A stretch of 64,000 nt of DNA from Gluconobacter frateurii (GTDB taxonomy: Bacteria; Pseudomonadota; Alphaproteobacteria; Acetobacterales; Acetobacteraceae): assembly GCF_002723955.1 (NCBI RefSeq), contig NZ_BEWN01000001.1:372001-436000 (forward strand). Direction: 5' to 3'. A program made the translations under genes and the position numbers. The stretch's first letter is position 1. Each line of letters begins with the position of its first letter. The notes under the pieces were generated by a model. It was not told where the DNA came from. It saw only the letters and a list, made by a program, of their open reading frames with translations, and did not search any database. Below, in pieces: positions 54,584-63,169 of the stretch.

Positions 54584-55426
54584 TTACCACTTGTCCTTCG
54601 AGCCACCGCCACCGGAATCTCCGCCGCCGGATCTGTAGCTGTTTCTGTTCCCGGAGTTATTGCTTCCTCCGGACTTGCTGCGGGCAGCAACTGAAAGGAT
54701 GTTGATGAGAATGTTCAGAAGAACATCCCATGGAACATTGACGAGAAAACGGTCCAGCCAGGAAAGGGGCTCTCCGCGGCTTTGTCGGCGTTGCGCGCGG
54801 ATTGTAAAGACAGTGCCAACAAGGAAAAGCAGCAGTCCACCGCCACCAAGAAGCATATCCGTGCTGGAAAAGGTGACGGCTTCGTCAGGCGCTACGGTTT
54901 CCTGCACTGTGGTATCGCTTTTGCGAAGGGTTTCACCAATGGTGTCGACCATGCCGTTCAGTGCGGCAACATAGTGTCCGGCTTTCAGGTCGGGTCGGGC
55001 CGCAACGAGAATGGTGTGTGTCTGGAGATCGGTCAGATCCCCTTCAAAGCCGTATCCGACCTCAATGCGGGACTGCGTATCCGGAATGTCCAGAACGATC
55101 AGCAGACCGTTGTCCTGTCCTTTTTGGCCGATGCCGGAAGCGTGGAATGTCTCATTGGCATACTGGTCGATATCATCCACATGGCCGGGAAGATCGATCA
55201 GGATATGCGGGTGGCTCGGAAGCGTTTCGCGGAGGGTCGTGAGTTTCTCGACCAGTTGGTCCCGTTCCGCGTCTGACAGGGCATTGTTCGGATCAGTGAC
55301 AAGTTGGGTCAGAGGGGCTGCTTCTGCTGTGCCAGTCAAGGAAAGGCACAGCAGTGCGAGCGCACAGAACACAGGATGCAGAATGCGCATGAGCAGTGGA
55401 CGGATCATGGTCAGCACAGTCTGCAT
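54584..55426 (-). CDS. TPM-domain membrane protein (YgcG family)
   Basis: A 280-residue protein with a signal peptide (about 10-36), a TPM phosphatase-like domain (about 38-165; NNALSDAERDQLVEKLTTLR, GQDNGLLIVLDI, RIEVGYGFEGDLTD) and a transmembrane helix (about 190-208). It ends in a glycine/serine-rich tail, as in YgcG relatives. TPM proteins are often paired with LemA, as here (14 bp downstream of lemA), and have been linked to membrane-protein or photosystem repair. Phosphatase activity is not established for bacterial members. Confidence 0.87.
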   Translation of the reverse strand: MQTVLTMIRPLLMRILHPVFCALALLCLSLTGTAEAAPLTQLVTDPNNALSDAERDQLVEKLTTLRETLPSHPHILIDLPGHVDDIDQYANETFHASGIGQKGQDNGLLIVLDIPDTQSRIEVGYGFEGDLTDLQTHTILVAARPDLKAGHYVAALNGMVDTIGETLRKSDTTVQETVAPDEAVTFSSTDMLLGGGGLLLFLVGTVFTIRAQRRQSRGEPLSWLDRFLVNVPWDVLLNILINILSVAARSKSGGSNNSGNRNSYRSGGGDSGGGGSKDKW

Positions 55427-55440
55427 GGTCTTCTGTCAGG

Positions 55441-56037
55441 TCAGTGTTTTGAAAAATCGACAACGGGCGGCGTCTGGGCAGCCGGTGAGGCTTCGTAATA
55501 GACGCGCTGGTGATAGCCCATCACGCCGGCGAGCAGGTTGCCGGGGAAGTGCATGACTGTCTGGTTGTAGGACAGAATGGCCTGCTGAAGACGCTGGCGG
55601 GCCACGGTGATGCGGTTCTGTGTGCCTTCAAGCTGCACCATCAGGCTTGAGAAGTTCTGGTTTGCCTGAAGCTGCGGAGACTGCTCGGCAACGGCGGTGA
55701 TGGCCTTGATTTCCTGAGCGTTGCGCGTCTGGGCATCCAGAATTTTCTTCTGGAGGGCTTCATCACTGACCGAACGTGGGTCAATGCGGTTCAGTGGCGT
55801 TTCACCGGAGCGGGCTGCGGCATAGTCGGTCAGGGTATCATGCTCGTGTGTGGCATAGCCTTTGACCGTGTTGACCAGGTTGGGAATCAGGTCTGACTGG
55901 CGCTGTACTTCGTTCTGAAGCTGGCCCATCTGTTCCTGAACGCGCTGATCCGCACCCATGAAGCGATTGTAGTTCGACCCCATCAGGATGATGAGCCCGA
56001 TGACCAGAATCGCCGGAATGAGAAGTTTTTTCATCAA
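55441..56037 (-). CDS. LemA family protein
   Basis: A 198-residue protein with an N-terminal membrane anchor (about 4-22, LLIPAILVIGLIILMG), the family-typical YNRFMGADQRV segment and a long coiled-coil helical body including QRQSDLIPNLVNTVKGYA. It ends with HFPGNLLAG. LemA proteins are membrane-anchored helical scaffolds of unclear role. The gene is first in a pair with the TPM gene. The 286 bp upstream contains an AT-rich stretch but no feature I can name with confidence. Confidence 0.9.
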   Translation of the reverse strand: MMKKLLIPAILVIGLIILMGSNYNRFMGADQRVQEQMGQLQNEVQRQSDLIPNLVNTVKGYATHEHDTLTDYAAARSGETPLNRIDPRSVSDEALQKKILDAQTRNAQEIKAITAVAEQSPQLQANQNFSSLMVQLEGTQNRITVARQRLQQAILSYNQTVMHFPGNLLAGVMGYHQRVYYEASPAAQTPPVVDFSKH

Positions 56038-56323
56038 GAGTCCTCTGAAATCAAAAATCGGATCATCACTCTGATGGGAGAAGAAAGTATCAGTCGTGAG
56101 GGTCTGTTCCTGTATTCTTTACAGCAGATCAGACTGAACGAAAAAACGTTTCTTTTTCCGATGTGGTGAAACCCGAAGTATTTCGTCTCGCTGCTACATT
56201 ATATCAGGATGATGGGCAGGTTTTATTTGAAACGCAGGCCGTTTTTGTGGGGCCGGGAGCCTGCCACGGGGAAGGGCTTTCAAGCATCTGGTATCACGCG
56301 CGATCATGCGGCATTAAGGCGGC

Positions 56324-57658
56324 ATGAAACTGCGCTTCGCCCCTTCGCCTACGGGCTATCTTCATGTTGGCAATGCCCGTCAGGCTGTGGCCAACTTCCT
56401 GTTTGCCCGTCGTCATGGCGGCAAGTTCCTGCTGCGTATCGACGATACGGACGTCGCACGGAGCAAGCCTGAGTATGAGGACGCCATCCGCAAGGATCTC
56501 GCATGGCTTGGGCTGGACTGGGACGAAGAGGCCCGTCAGTCCTCGCGGATGGAGCGGTATGCAGCGGCGATCGACAAGCTGAAAGCCTCTGGTCGGCTGT
56601 ATCCGTGCTTTGAGACTGAGTACGAACTGAACGCCAAGCGCGAGATGCGCATCCGGGCTGGGAAGGCTCCGATCTATGATCGTGCCATGCTGAAGCTGAC
56701 GCCTGACCAGCGGGCGCGTGCGGAAGCCAATGGCAAGACGCCGCACTGGCGCTTCAAACTGACGGATGGCAGCCGCAAGTGGCAGGATCTCGTCATGGAC
56801 GACTGCTCCGTCAAACTGACGGCAATCTCCGATCCAGTCCTGATCCGCGCTGATGGCACGATCCTCTACACGCTGGCGTCGGTTGTTGATGATCTGGAAA
56901 TGGGCATCACGCATATCGTCCGCGGCGAAGACCATGTGACGAATACGGGTGTCCAGATCGACATTGCCGAAGCTCTGGGTGCAAAGCCAGATCGCTTCAC
57001 GTTCGCGCACCTGCCGTTGCTGCTGGATTCCGATGGCGGGAAGCTGTCCAAGCGTTTCGATGCGCTGGGTCTGAAGTCGCTTCGTCAGGATGGGATCGAG
57101 CCGATGTCCATCGTGTCGTATCTGGCACGCGTCGGGACATCCGATGACCCGGAAGTCATGACGATGGAAGAGGCCATTGCGGCTTACGAGATCTCCCACG
57201 TTTCCAAGTCTGCGGCGCGTTTCGATATGCGCCAGCTTCTGGCCCTGAACCGCAAGGCTCTGCACAACCTGCCGTTCTCGGTGGCGAAGGAACATCTTCC
57301 AGCCGAGGCGACGGAAGAATTCTGGAACGCGGTGCGTGGTAATGTCGATCTGACGGCTGAAATCCCGCATTGGTGGGACGTGACGCAGGGCACGATTGTT
57401 CCGCCGTCACAGCCGGAAGACCGTGAGTTCCTGAAGCAGGCGCTTGAGACACTACCAGCCGAGCCATGGGGCGAAGACACTTGGAAGGACTGGACGACAG
57501 CGTTGAAGGAAAAGTCTGGCCGTAAGGGGAAGACCCTGTTCATGCCGCTCCGTCTGGCGCTGACGGGTGAGGATAACGGGCCGGAACTGCATGTGCTGCT
57601 GGGCCTGATGGGCCATGCGCGGACGGTGTCACGTCTTCAGGACGCAATCGGCGCCTGA
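56324..57658 (+). CDS. gltX: Glutamyl-tRNA synthetase
   Basis: GltX charges tRNA(Glu) (and in organisms with GatCAB also tRNA(Gln)). The 444-residue class I synthetase has the HIGH-type motif in PSPTGYLHVGNARQ (7-20), the KMSKS-type loop KLSKR (240-244) and a C-terminal anticodon-binding helical domain. It lacks a zinc-binding cysteine cluster. Many alphaproteobacteria carry two GltX paralogs, so this may be one of two. Start at an ATG after AAGGCGGC. Confidence 0.95.
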   Translation: MKLRFAPSPTGYLHVGNARQAVANFLFARRHGGKFLLRIDDTDVARSKPEYEDAIRKDLAWLGLDWDEEARQSSRMERYAAAIDKLKASGRLYPCFETEYELNAKREMRIRAGKAPIYDRAMLKLTPDQRARAEANGKTPHWRFKLTDGSRKWQDLVMDDCSVKLTAISDPVLIRADGTILYTLASVVDDLEMGITHIVRGEDHVTNTGVQIDIAEALGAKPDRFTFAHLPLLLDSDGGKLSKRFDALGLKSLRQDGIEPMSIVSYLARVGTSDDPEVMTMEEAIAAYEISHVSKSAARFDMRQLLALNRKALHNLPFSVAKEHLPAEATEEFWNAVRGNVDLTAEIPHWWDVTQGTIVPPSQPEDREFLKQALETLPAEPWGEDTWKDWTTALKEKSGRKGKTLFMPLRLALTGEDNGPELHVLLGLMGHARTVSRLQDAIGA

Positions 57659-57666
57659 TTCAGGAT

Positions 57667-57695
57667 GGGAATGCCCTTTGACGGGGGGCATTCCC
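57667..57695 (+). terminator. Hairpin between gltX and the epimerase gene
   Basis: GGGAATGCCC and GGGCATTCCC form a 10 bp stem around a 9-base loop between two convergent genes. There is no T-run on either side, so termination efficiency is uncertain. Confidence 0.45.
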
Positions 57696-57706
57696 AATGT
57701 CGAGCC

Positions 57707-58576
57707 TTAGATTGGCTCGACGCTCCAGAAAGCTTCCCAGCTTTCGCCAGGCTGTAGATGCAGCAGGCCCGGCTTTTCCGAAAAATCTCCGGCGAAACCA
57801 ACGGGTGTGGCGTAGCCATACCAAGGCTCGATGCACAGGAAACCGGCACCGGGTTTGGTCCAGATCCCGAGATCTTTGAACCCCTCCCAGTGCACGCGCA
57901 GGCCGCTGCCGTCCGGGCCTGTGAAATCGACAGCCTTGCTGCGGGCATTCAGCATGATGATGGCATCAGCTTCGAACAAGCTGTCCTGTAACGGAAGAAT
58001 CCGGTCATGGATTGGGGACGCGACTGCCTCCGGAAGCAGTCCATCCGGACTGATGCGCCGGATATGGTCCACTTCATCGGCTTCAAATGTGAGGCGGTGA
58101 GCATCACGTCCTGCGTCTGGTTTCACAGGCCACATGAAAGCGGGATGCGCGCCCAGAGAAGCGTGCAGCGTTCTGTCTTCCGCGGGGTTCGTCAGAACAT
58201 AGCCGACATGCAGGCCGGTTTCTTCCATCCGGTAGATGAGATGCAGGCGAAATGCTGCCGGGAAGAGCTGCCATGTCTCGGGTGTATCTTCCAGTTCCAG
58301 AACACAGCCGGTTTCTGTCCGTTCGAGCCAGCGGAATGTCATGTCACGGGCAAAGCCATGCTGGGTCAGGGTAACGGGCTGGCCATTCAGCGTCGTATCT
58401 TCCGGCGGCTTCCCAACGATGGGAAACAGAACGGGGGAATGGCGTTCCCAGGCAGGCCCCGCGTTCCAGAGCAGGTCCTGCCCTGAAGTGGTCCGCAGGG
58501 AGGTCAGCTCTGCGCCATGGGCGGAAACCGTTGCCGTCAGGCCATTTTTTCCGAAGCTGTGCTGGGTGTCAGACAT
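57707..58576 (-). CDS. Aldose 1-epimerase-like protein (YeaD/galactose mutarotase fold)
   Basis: A 289-residue protein with the galactose-mutarotase fold: HGFARDMTFRW, LGAHPAFMWP with the likely catalytic His, and CIEPWYGYATP with the acidic partner. The group includes hexose-6-phosphate mutarotases (YeaD type) and galactose mutarotases. The ATG at 58576 overlaps the end of the channel gene by 8 bp, so it is the last gene of a four-gene operon. Substrate not determined. Confidence 0.87.
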   Translation of the reverse strand: MSDTQHSFGKNGLTATVSAHGAELTSLRTTSGQDLLWNAGPAWERHSPVLFPIVGKPPEDTTLNGQPVTLTQHGFARDMTFRWLERTETGCVLELEDTPETWQLFPAAFRLHLIYRMEETGLHVGYVLTNPAEDRTLHASLGAHPAFMWPVKPDAGRDAHRLTFEADEVDHIRRISPDGLLPEAVASPIHDRILPLQDSLFEADAIIMLNARSKAVDFTGPDGSGLRVHWEGFKDLGIWTKPGAGFLCIEPWYGYATPVGFAGDFSEKPGLLHLQPGESWEAFWSVEPI

Positions 58577-59555
58577 GGTGATGGTGCCTTTCATGCGCTG
58601 TGGACGGATCAATCGGGTCGTGGTCCCCGTGTTCGGTTGTGTGGAACCGGGTGAAGTCGACCTCGACCCTGCCATCCGGGCGGTGATGGATCATGTCCGA
58701 GAAACGGTATCCGTGTTTCACATGGCCGATCTCGTAGGCATGTCGTGCGAAGAGGGTCTGGGAAGAGATTTCGTCTGTCCCATCCATCGTGATGATGATT
58801 TCTGCATTCTGGCCAATCAGGGTTTCTGCTGACAGGCCGTAAAGTGGGCTCGTTTCATCAATCATGTGTGTGGCGTTCAGGCTGATCCGGAAAATCGGCA
58901 TGTGTGACTGGATCAGAGCCAATCGGTCAAAGCGGCGCACAAGTCGGCCGTGATCGTCCGGCATCAGACGCGTCAGGGTCATCTCGATATTGGCGGACAG
59001 GATCAGCGTGCGGCGACGGTTGGCGATGCGGATGGTCAGTGTCGGGATCAGATCATCGTAGGACACGACAGCAACATGGCTGAACAGGATCCGGGCCCTG
59101 GGGCGGGAAAAGCGTGCGAAGACAAGGCCGGTGGCGAGAGCATTGAGCATCATTCCAGCGAGCACTTCGAAGGACACGATGGTGTTGGTCAGGCGTCCGA
59201 CGGGGGCCATTGTCCCGTATCCGACGGTTGAGATCGTCTGGACACTGAAGAACACGTCATCAAGGAAATCCCCATGCGGGACGCCGCTGACGCTGCCTGG
59301 GATCATGTAATAGAGCGCTGCAAAAGCAACGTTGATAACCAGATATAAAAGGAGGGACGCCCAGAAGAACGTCCCCCATGTCATGGTCATCAGGTGATGG
59401 TAGAGGTCTGCGAAGGAACCATCTTTCAGACCGGTGCGGATAATGTCGCCCCGGCCATTTTCTTCCAGAACATGTGCCCGGATGCGGTTGGCCGTTTCCA
59501 CCACCAGCGCCTCAGGCCGTGGATGCATCCGGTGCCTGTGTCGCCAGTGGATCAT
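58569..59555 (-). CDS. Inward-rectifier-type potassium channel (KirBac family)
   Basis: A 328-residue channel with a cytosolic N-terminal segment containing a slide-helix-like FADLYHHLMTMTWGTFF, TM1 (about 60-84), pore helix and selectivity filter STVGYG (filter TVGYG at 110-114), TM2 (about 125-148) and a C-terminal immunoglobulin-like cytosolic domain (about 150-290). The tail ends in HERHHHHV, a run of histidines that could bind metal. The start is the ATG 4 bp after the upstream methyltransferase stop. Confidence 0.92.
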   Translation of the reverse strand: MIHWRHRHRMHPRPEALVVETANRIRAHVLEENGRGDIIRTGLKDGSFADLYHHLMTMTWGTFFWASLLLYLVINVAFAALYYMIPGSVSGVPHGDFLDDVFFSVQTISTVGYGTMAPVGRLTNTIVSFEVLAGMMLNALATGLVFARFSRPRARILFSHVAVVSYDDLIPTLTIRIANRRRTLILSANIEMTLTRLMPDDHGRLVRRFDRLALIQSHMPIFRISLNATHMIDETSPLYGLSAETLIGQNAEIIITMDGTDEISSQTLFARHAYEIGHVKHGYRFSDMIHHRPDGRVEVDFTRFHTTEHGDHDPIDPSTAHERHHHHV

Positions 59556-59559
59556 GGTT

Positions 59560-60336
59560 TTACCGTCTCGCCTTTCTGGCGCTGACCAGCTCGCTGACCA
59601 CGCCATGGAGAGTGCGAAGCTCCTGTTCGGTCACTTCGCCCCGTGTGAAGAAATGCCGCAGATTGCGGATCATGCCCGGTTTCTTCTGTTCGTTGCGCAG
59701 GAAGCCACAGTCATCAAGTTCCCGCAGCAGATGGGACATGAAGTTTTCCAGCTCGCCCTTGGTGGCCACATGCGTCTCATTGGTCATGAGATCACGCGGG
59801 GGCGTCATGTCTTCGGTCAGGTACCACTCATAGGCCATGACCAGCACGGCCTGGGCGAGGTTGAGGGACATGAACTTCGGATTGAGTGGGTAACGCACCA
59901 GCGTATCGGCGCGGGCCATGTCTTCGACGTCGAGGCCGGCACGTTCCGGCCCAAACAGGATACCGGTGCGCAGGCCGCGCGTAGAAGCGACACGGAGTTC
60001 CGCAGCAGCGCCGCGCGCCGTCATGACAGGCTTCACGACATGGCGGGGTCGGGGGCATGTCGCGAAGACGCGGTGCAGGTCGGCCACGGCGTCATCGACT
60101 GTTTCGAAGACCTGCGCGTTGTCGAGGATGCGATGGGCGCCGGAAGAGGCAGGCCAGGCGCGTTCCTGCGGCCATCCGTCCCGCGGCGCGACAATGCGCA
60201 GATGGAACAGGCCGCCATTTGCCATGGCACGGGCAGTCGTGCCGATATTTTCGGCCAGCTGCGGGCGCACGAGAATGACAACGGGGTCGAATTCACCGAT
60301 CGGTTCCAGATCGGCGCCACCATCACGTCCGGTCAT
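59560..60336 (-). CDS. TrmJ-type RNA 2'-O-methyltransferase (SpoU/TrmH family)
   Basis: A 258-residue SPOUT methyltransferase: VVILVRPQLAENIGTTARAMANGG at the N-terminus, GILFGPERAGLD and YPLNPKFMSLNLAQAVLVMAYEW forming the knotted SAM site (motifs 2 and 3; motif quoted in part). The C-terminal extension fits TrmJ/TrmH-type tRNA Cm/Um32 enzymes rather than rRNA enzymes, but this is not certain. The ATG lies 4 bp after the cysS stop, after GAAGG. Confidence 0.9.
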   Translation of the reverse strand: MTGRDGGADLEPIGEFDPVVILVRPQLAENIGTTARAMANGGLFHLRIVAPRDGWPQERAWPASSGAHRILDNAQVFETVDDAVADLHRVFATCPRPRHVVKPVMTARGAAAELRVASTRGLRTGILFGPERAGLDVEDMARADTLVRYPLNPKFMSLNLAQAVLVMAYEWYLTEDMTPPRDLMTNETHVATKGELENFMSHLLRELDDCGFLRNEQKKPGMIRNLRHFFTRGEVTEQELRTLHGVVSELVSARKARR

Positions 60337-60340
60337 GGGA

Positions 60341-61699
60341 TTATGCCTTCCGCCATGTGGTGCCGCCGGGACCGTCTTCCAGCGTGATGCCGTCTGCGGC
60401 AAGCTGGTTCCGGATTTCATCCGCGCGGGCGAAGTTGCGGGCTTTGCGGGCTGCCAGACGTTCCTCGATCAGGGCTTCGATAGCGGACGCATCAACACCT
60501 GAGCGGAACCATTCGGCCGGGGAGACCTGAAACAGACCAAGCTGCTTTCCAGCAGCCAGAAGACCGGATGCGGCTTCCTGATCGCCCTGCATGGCAGCGT
60601 CTGCCAGCGGGTGAAGAGCTGCGATGGCGAGCGGTGTGTTCAGATCGTCGCACAGGGCATCCAGCACGGTTGCTGGAACATTCGCTTCTTGTTGCGCGTC
60701 TCCACGCTCAAGGGCGCGGTAGAGGCGATCCAGAATACGACGCGCTTCTTCCAGCTTGTCCCATGTAAAATCCAGCGTCGAACGGTAATGCGCGCCCAGA
60801 TACAGGAGGCGCAGCGGTTCCGCTGGGGATTTTTCCAGAACTTCCCGGATGGTGAAGAAATTGCCCAGAGACTTGGACATTTTCTCCCCGTTGGAGAGGA
60901 GCATGCCGTTATGGAGCCAGTGCGTGGCGAACTTGCTGCCCGGATAGCAGCACAGGGACTGCGCACGCTCGTTTTCATGATGCGGGAACAGCAGGTCGTC
61001 GCCGCCGCCATGAATATCGAAGCTCTCGCCCAGATACCGGTGAGACATGGCGGAGCATTCAATGTGCCAGCCAGGGCGACCACGACCATAAGGGCTGTCC
61101 CAACCAGGCTGATCTGGTGCGGAGGGCTTCCAGAGCACGAAATCGCCCGGATCACGCTTGTAGGGCGCAACTTCGACGCGGGCGCCAGCAATCATGTCAT
61201 CCAGCGAGCGGCCGGAAAGTTCGCCATAAGACGGAAAGTTCCGGACGGCGAACAGGACGTGCCCTTCGGCCTCGTAGGCGTGACCGTTTTCGATCAGGCG
61301 GCCGATCATTTCCAGCATTTCGGGAATATGATGCGTGGCCCGTGGCTCGATATCAGGCGGCAGAATGCCCAGTGACGCCAAATCTTCATGAAAGGCTTCG
61401 GTCGTCCGGGCGGTCAGGGCGGAAATGTCTTCGCCGTTCTCTCTGGCGCGCGCGGTGATCTTGTCGTCCACATCCGTGACGTTGCGCGCATAGGTGACCT
61501 GCGGATACAGGACGCGCAGCAGGCGCACAAGGATATCTGCGCACATCATGGCGCGCAGATTGCCCAGATGGGCGCGGTCATAGACGGTGGGACCACAGAA
61601 ATAGACCCGGACGTTCTGCGGATCGAGTGGTGTGAACTGTCGCTTTTCGCGCGCGTGGGTGTCGTGCAGACGGAGCACGTGAGGAACGGGATCGGCCAT
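60341..61699 (-). CDS. cysS: Cysteinyl-tRNA synthetase
   Basis: CysS charges tRNA(Cys). The 452-residue class I enzyme has the zinc ligand C35 in VYFCGPTVYD, the HIGH motif HLGN (44-47), the second zinc segment WHIECSAMS and HGGGDDLLFPHHENE, and the KMSKS motif in GEKMSKSLGN. The ATG at 61699 yields the expected N-terminus; the frame is open for 43 more codons upstream. It heads the operon cysS-trmJ-type-Kir channel-epimerase and diverges from the MATE gene by about 90 bp. Confidence 0.96.
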   Translation of the reverse strand: MADPVPHVLRLHDTHAREKRQFTPLDPQNVRVYFCGPTVYDRAHLGNLRAMMCADILVRLLRVLYPQVTYARNVTDVDDKITARARENGEDISALTARTTEAFHEDLASLGILPPDIEPRATHHIPEMLEMIGRLIENGHAYEAEGHVLFAVRNFPSYGELSGRSLDDMIAGARVEVAPYKRDPGDFVLWKPSAPDQPGWDSPYGRGRPGWHIECSAMSHRYLGESFDIHGGGDDLLFPHHENERAQSLCCYPGSKFATHWLHNGMLLSNGEKMSKSLGNFFTIREVLEKSPAEPLRLLYLGAHYRSTLDFTWDKLEEARRILDRLYRALERGDAQQEANVPATVLDALCDDLNTPLAIAALHPLADAAMQGDQEAASGLLAAGKQLGLFQVSPAEWFRSGVDASAIEALIEERLAARKARNFARADEIRNQLAADGITLEDGPGGTTWRKA

Positions 61700-61786
61700 A
61701 GAGGCGATCAATGCGCCAGCAGCCGTTTTGGTGCAACAGGCTTTGTTACTCTTGTCTGCATGATCTGCCCTGCGATAGGGAGACTT

Positions 61787-63169
61787 ATGTGTAGCACCTT
61801 TAAAGATCCTACTTCTCCCCGCGGACATGCTCTTGCCCTTCTGCGGGTCGCCCTGCCGCTAGCCCTGTCGCAGCTCTCCGAAATGTCGATGGGCGTGACG
61901 GACACCATTCTTCTGGGCGGTCTGGGCGTTGCGGAAGTGGCGGTTGGCGGTTTGGCCAATACCTTTTTCTTTACCACCATGGTGACGTGCCAGACCATTC
62001 TGGGTGGTGCAGGCGTACTTCTGTCTCATGGGCGGGGTGCGGAAGATCACGGTCGAGACTCCCATGACGGGCGCAGCGTGATGAGCGCAACGTTCCTTCT
62101 GGCGCTTCTGGTCTTTGTTCCCTGTGCTTTGCTGTTGTGGTTCGTGCAGCCGCTGTTCGCGTGGCTCGCAGAACCAAGTGATGTGGTGACGCAGGGCAGC
62201 CACTTCATTCGTATTCTGCTGCTGTCGCTGTTGCCGGATCTTGCGGTGATCGGTGTGTTGCGTGTGGCGCTTCCATCGCTTGGGGCGGAAACGCTTCTGC
62301 TGTGGATCATGCCGGCCATGGCGATCTGCAATGGCATTACGAATGCGGCGCTGATTCATGGCTGGTTCGGTCTGCCCGCCATGGGACTGTTTGGCTCAGC
62401 AACGGCCACGACGCTGACGGGCTGGGCGATCAGCTTTGCCCTGACGGGTCTGTGCCTGATGCATCCGCGTGTGCGGGCTGTCATGAAGCCGGCGGCTGTA
62501 CACTGGCCGGTCATGAAGGAACTTCTGAAGCTCGGTCTGCCCATGATGATGGGGGCTGCGGCTGAAATCCTGATGTTCCAGATCACCAGTCTTCGGGCGG
62601 GGCAGTTGGGAACGCAGAGTCTGGCGGCTCATCAGGTTGCGGTGAATGTCAGTGCGCTGCTGTTCATGGTGTGTCTGGCGATCGGCCAATCCACGAACGT
62701 CCGCGTAGCGTACTGGCGCGGGGCAGGGCGGATGGATCAGAGCCGTCGTGCTGCCTGGACTGGCATCTGGATTGTGCTGGTCTGGTCCGTGCTGTCTTCG
62801 GCACTGCTGCTGGTCTGGCCGGAAAAGATCGTCAGTCTGTATTTCACCGGTCACGCCCCTGATCCGGCAACGGCTGCGCTTGTCATCACCCTGATGAAGA
62901 TTGCCGGGATCTACCAGATTGTGGACGGCCTTCAGGTTGTCTTTAGCGGCGCTTTGAGAGGCTGTGGCGATACGGTCTGGCCGATGGTGATTGCCGTTTC
63001 GAACTACGGCCTGATTGGTCTGGTTTTTGGTGGGTGGTTGGCCTTCCAGGGACACTGGGGTGCGGAAGGCCTATGGATTGGCATGGCGGCAGCGCTGACG
63101 GTTAGCTCTGTCGCCTTGGGCATTCGGCTGTTCAGCGTGATGCGGAGAGCCGAGCCTGTGCCATCGTAA
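61787..63169 (+). CDS. MATE family efflux transporter
   Basis: A 460-residue inner-membrane protein with about 12 membrane helices and the MATE pattern: PLALSQLSEMSMGVTDTILLG near the N-terminus (quoted in part), GLPMMMGAAAEI at the start of the second half, and LGTQSLAAHQVAVNVSALLFM. MATE proteins export drugs or metabolites using Na+ or H+ gradients. I chose the ATG at 61787, preceded by AGGGAGA; an ATG nine codons upstream is the alternative. Its 3' end overlaps the convergent MFS gene by 38 bp. Confidence 0.92.
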   Translation: MCSTFKDPTSPRGHALALLRVALPLALSQLSEMSMGVTDTILLGGLGVAEVAVGGLANTFFFTTMVTCQTILGGAGVLLSHGRGAEDHGRDSHDGRSVMSATFLLALLVFVPCALLLWFVQPLFAWLAEPSDVVTQGSHFIRILLLSLLPDLAVIGVLRVALPSLGAETLLLWIMPAMAICNGITNAALIHGWFGLPAMGLFGSATATTLTGWAISFALTGLCLMHPRVRAVMKPAAVHWPVMKELLKLGLPMMMGAAAEILMFQITSLRAGQLGTQSLAAHQVAVNVSALLFMVCLAIGQSTNVRVAYWRGAGRMDQSRRAAWTGIWIVLVWSVLSSALLLVWPEKIVSLYFTGHAPDPATAALVITLMKIAGIYQIVDGLQVVFSGALRGCGDTVWPMVIAVSNYGLIGLVFGGWLAFQGHWGAEGLWIGMAAALTVSSVALGIRLFSVMRRAEPVPS

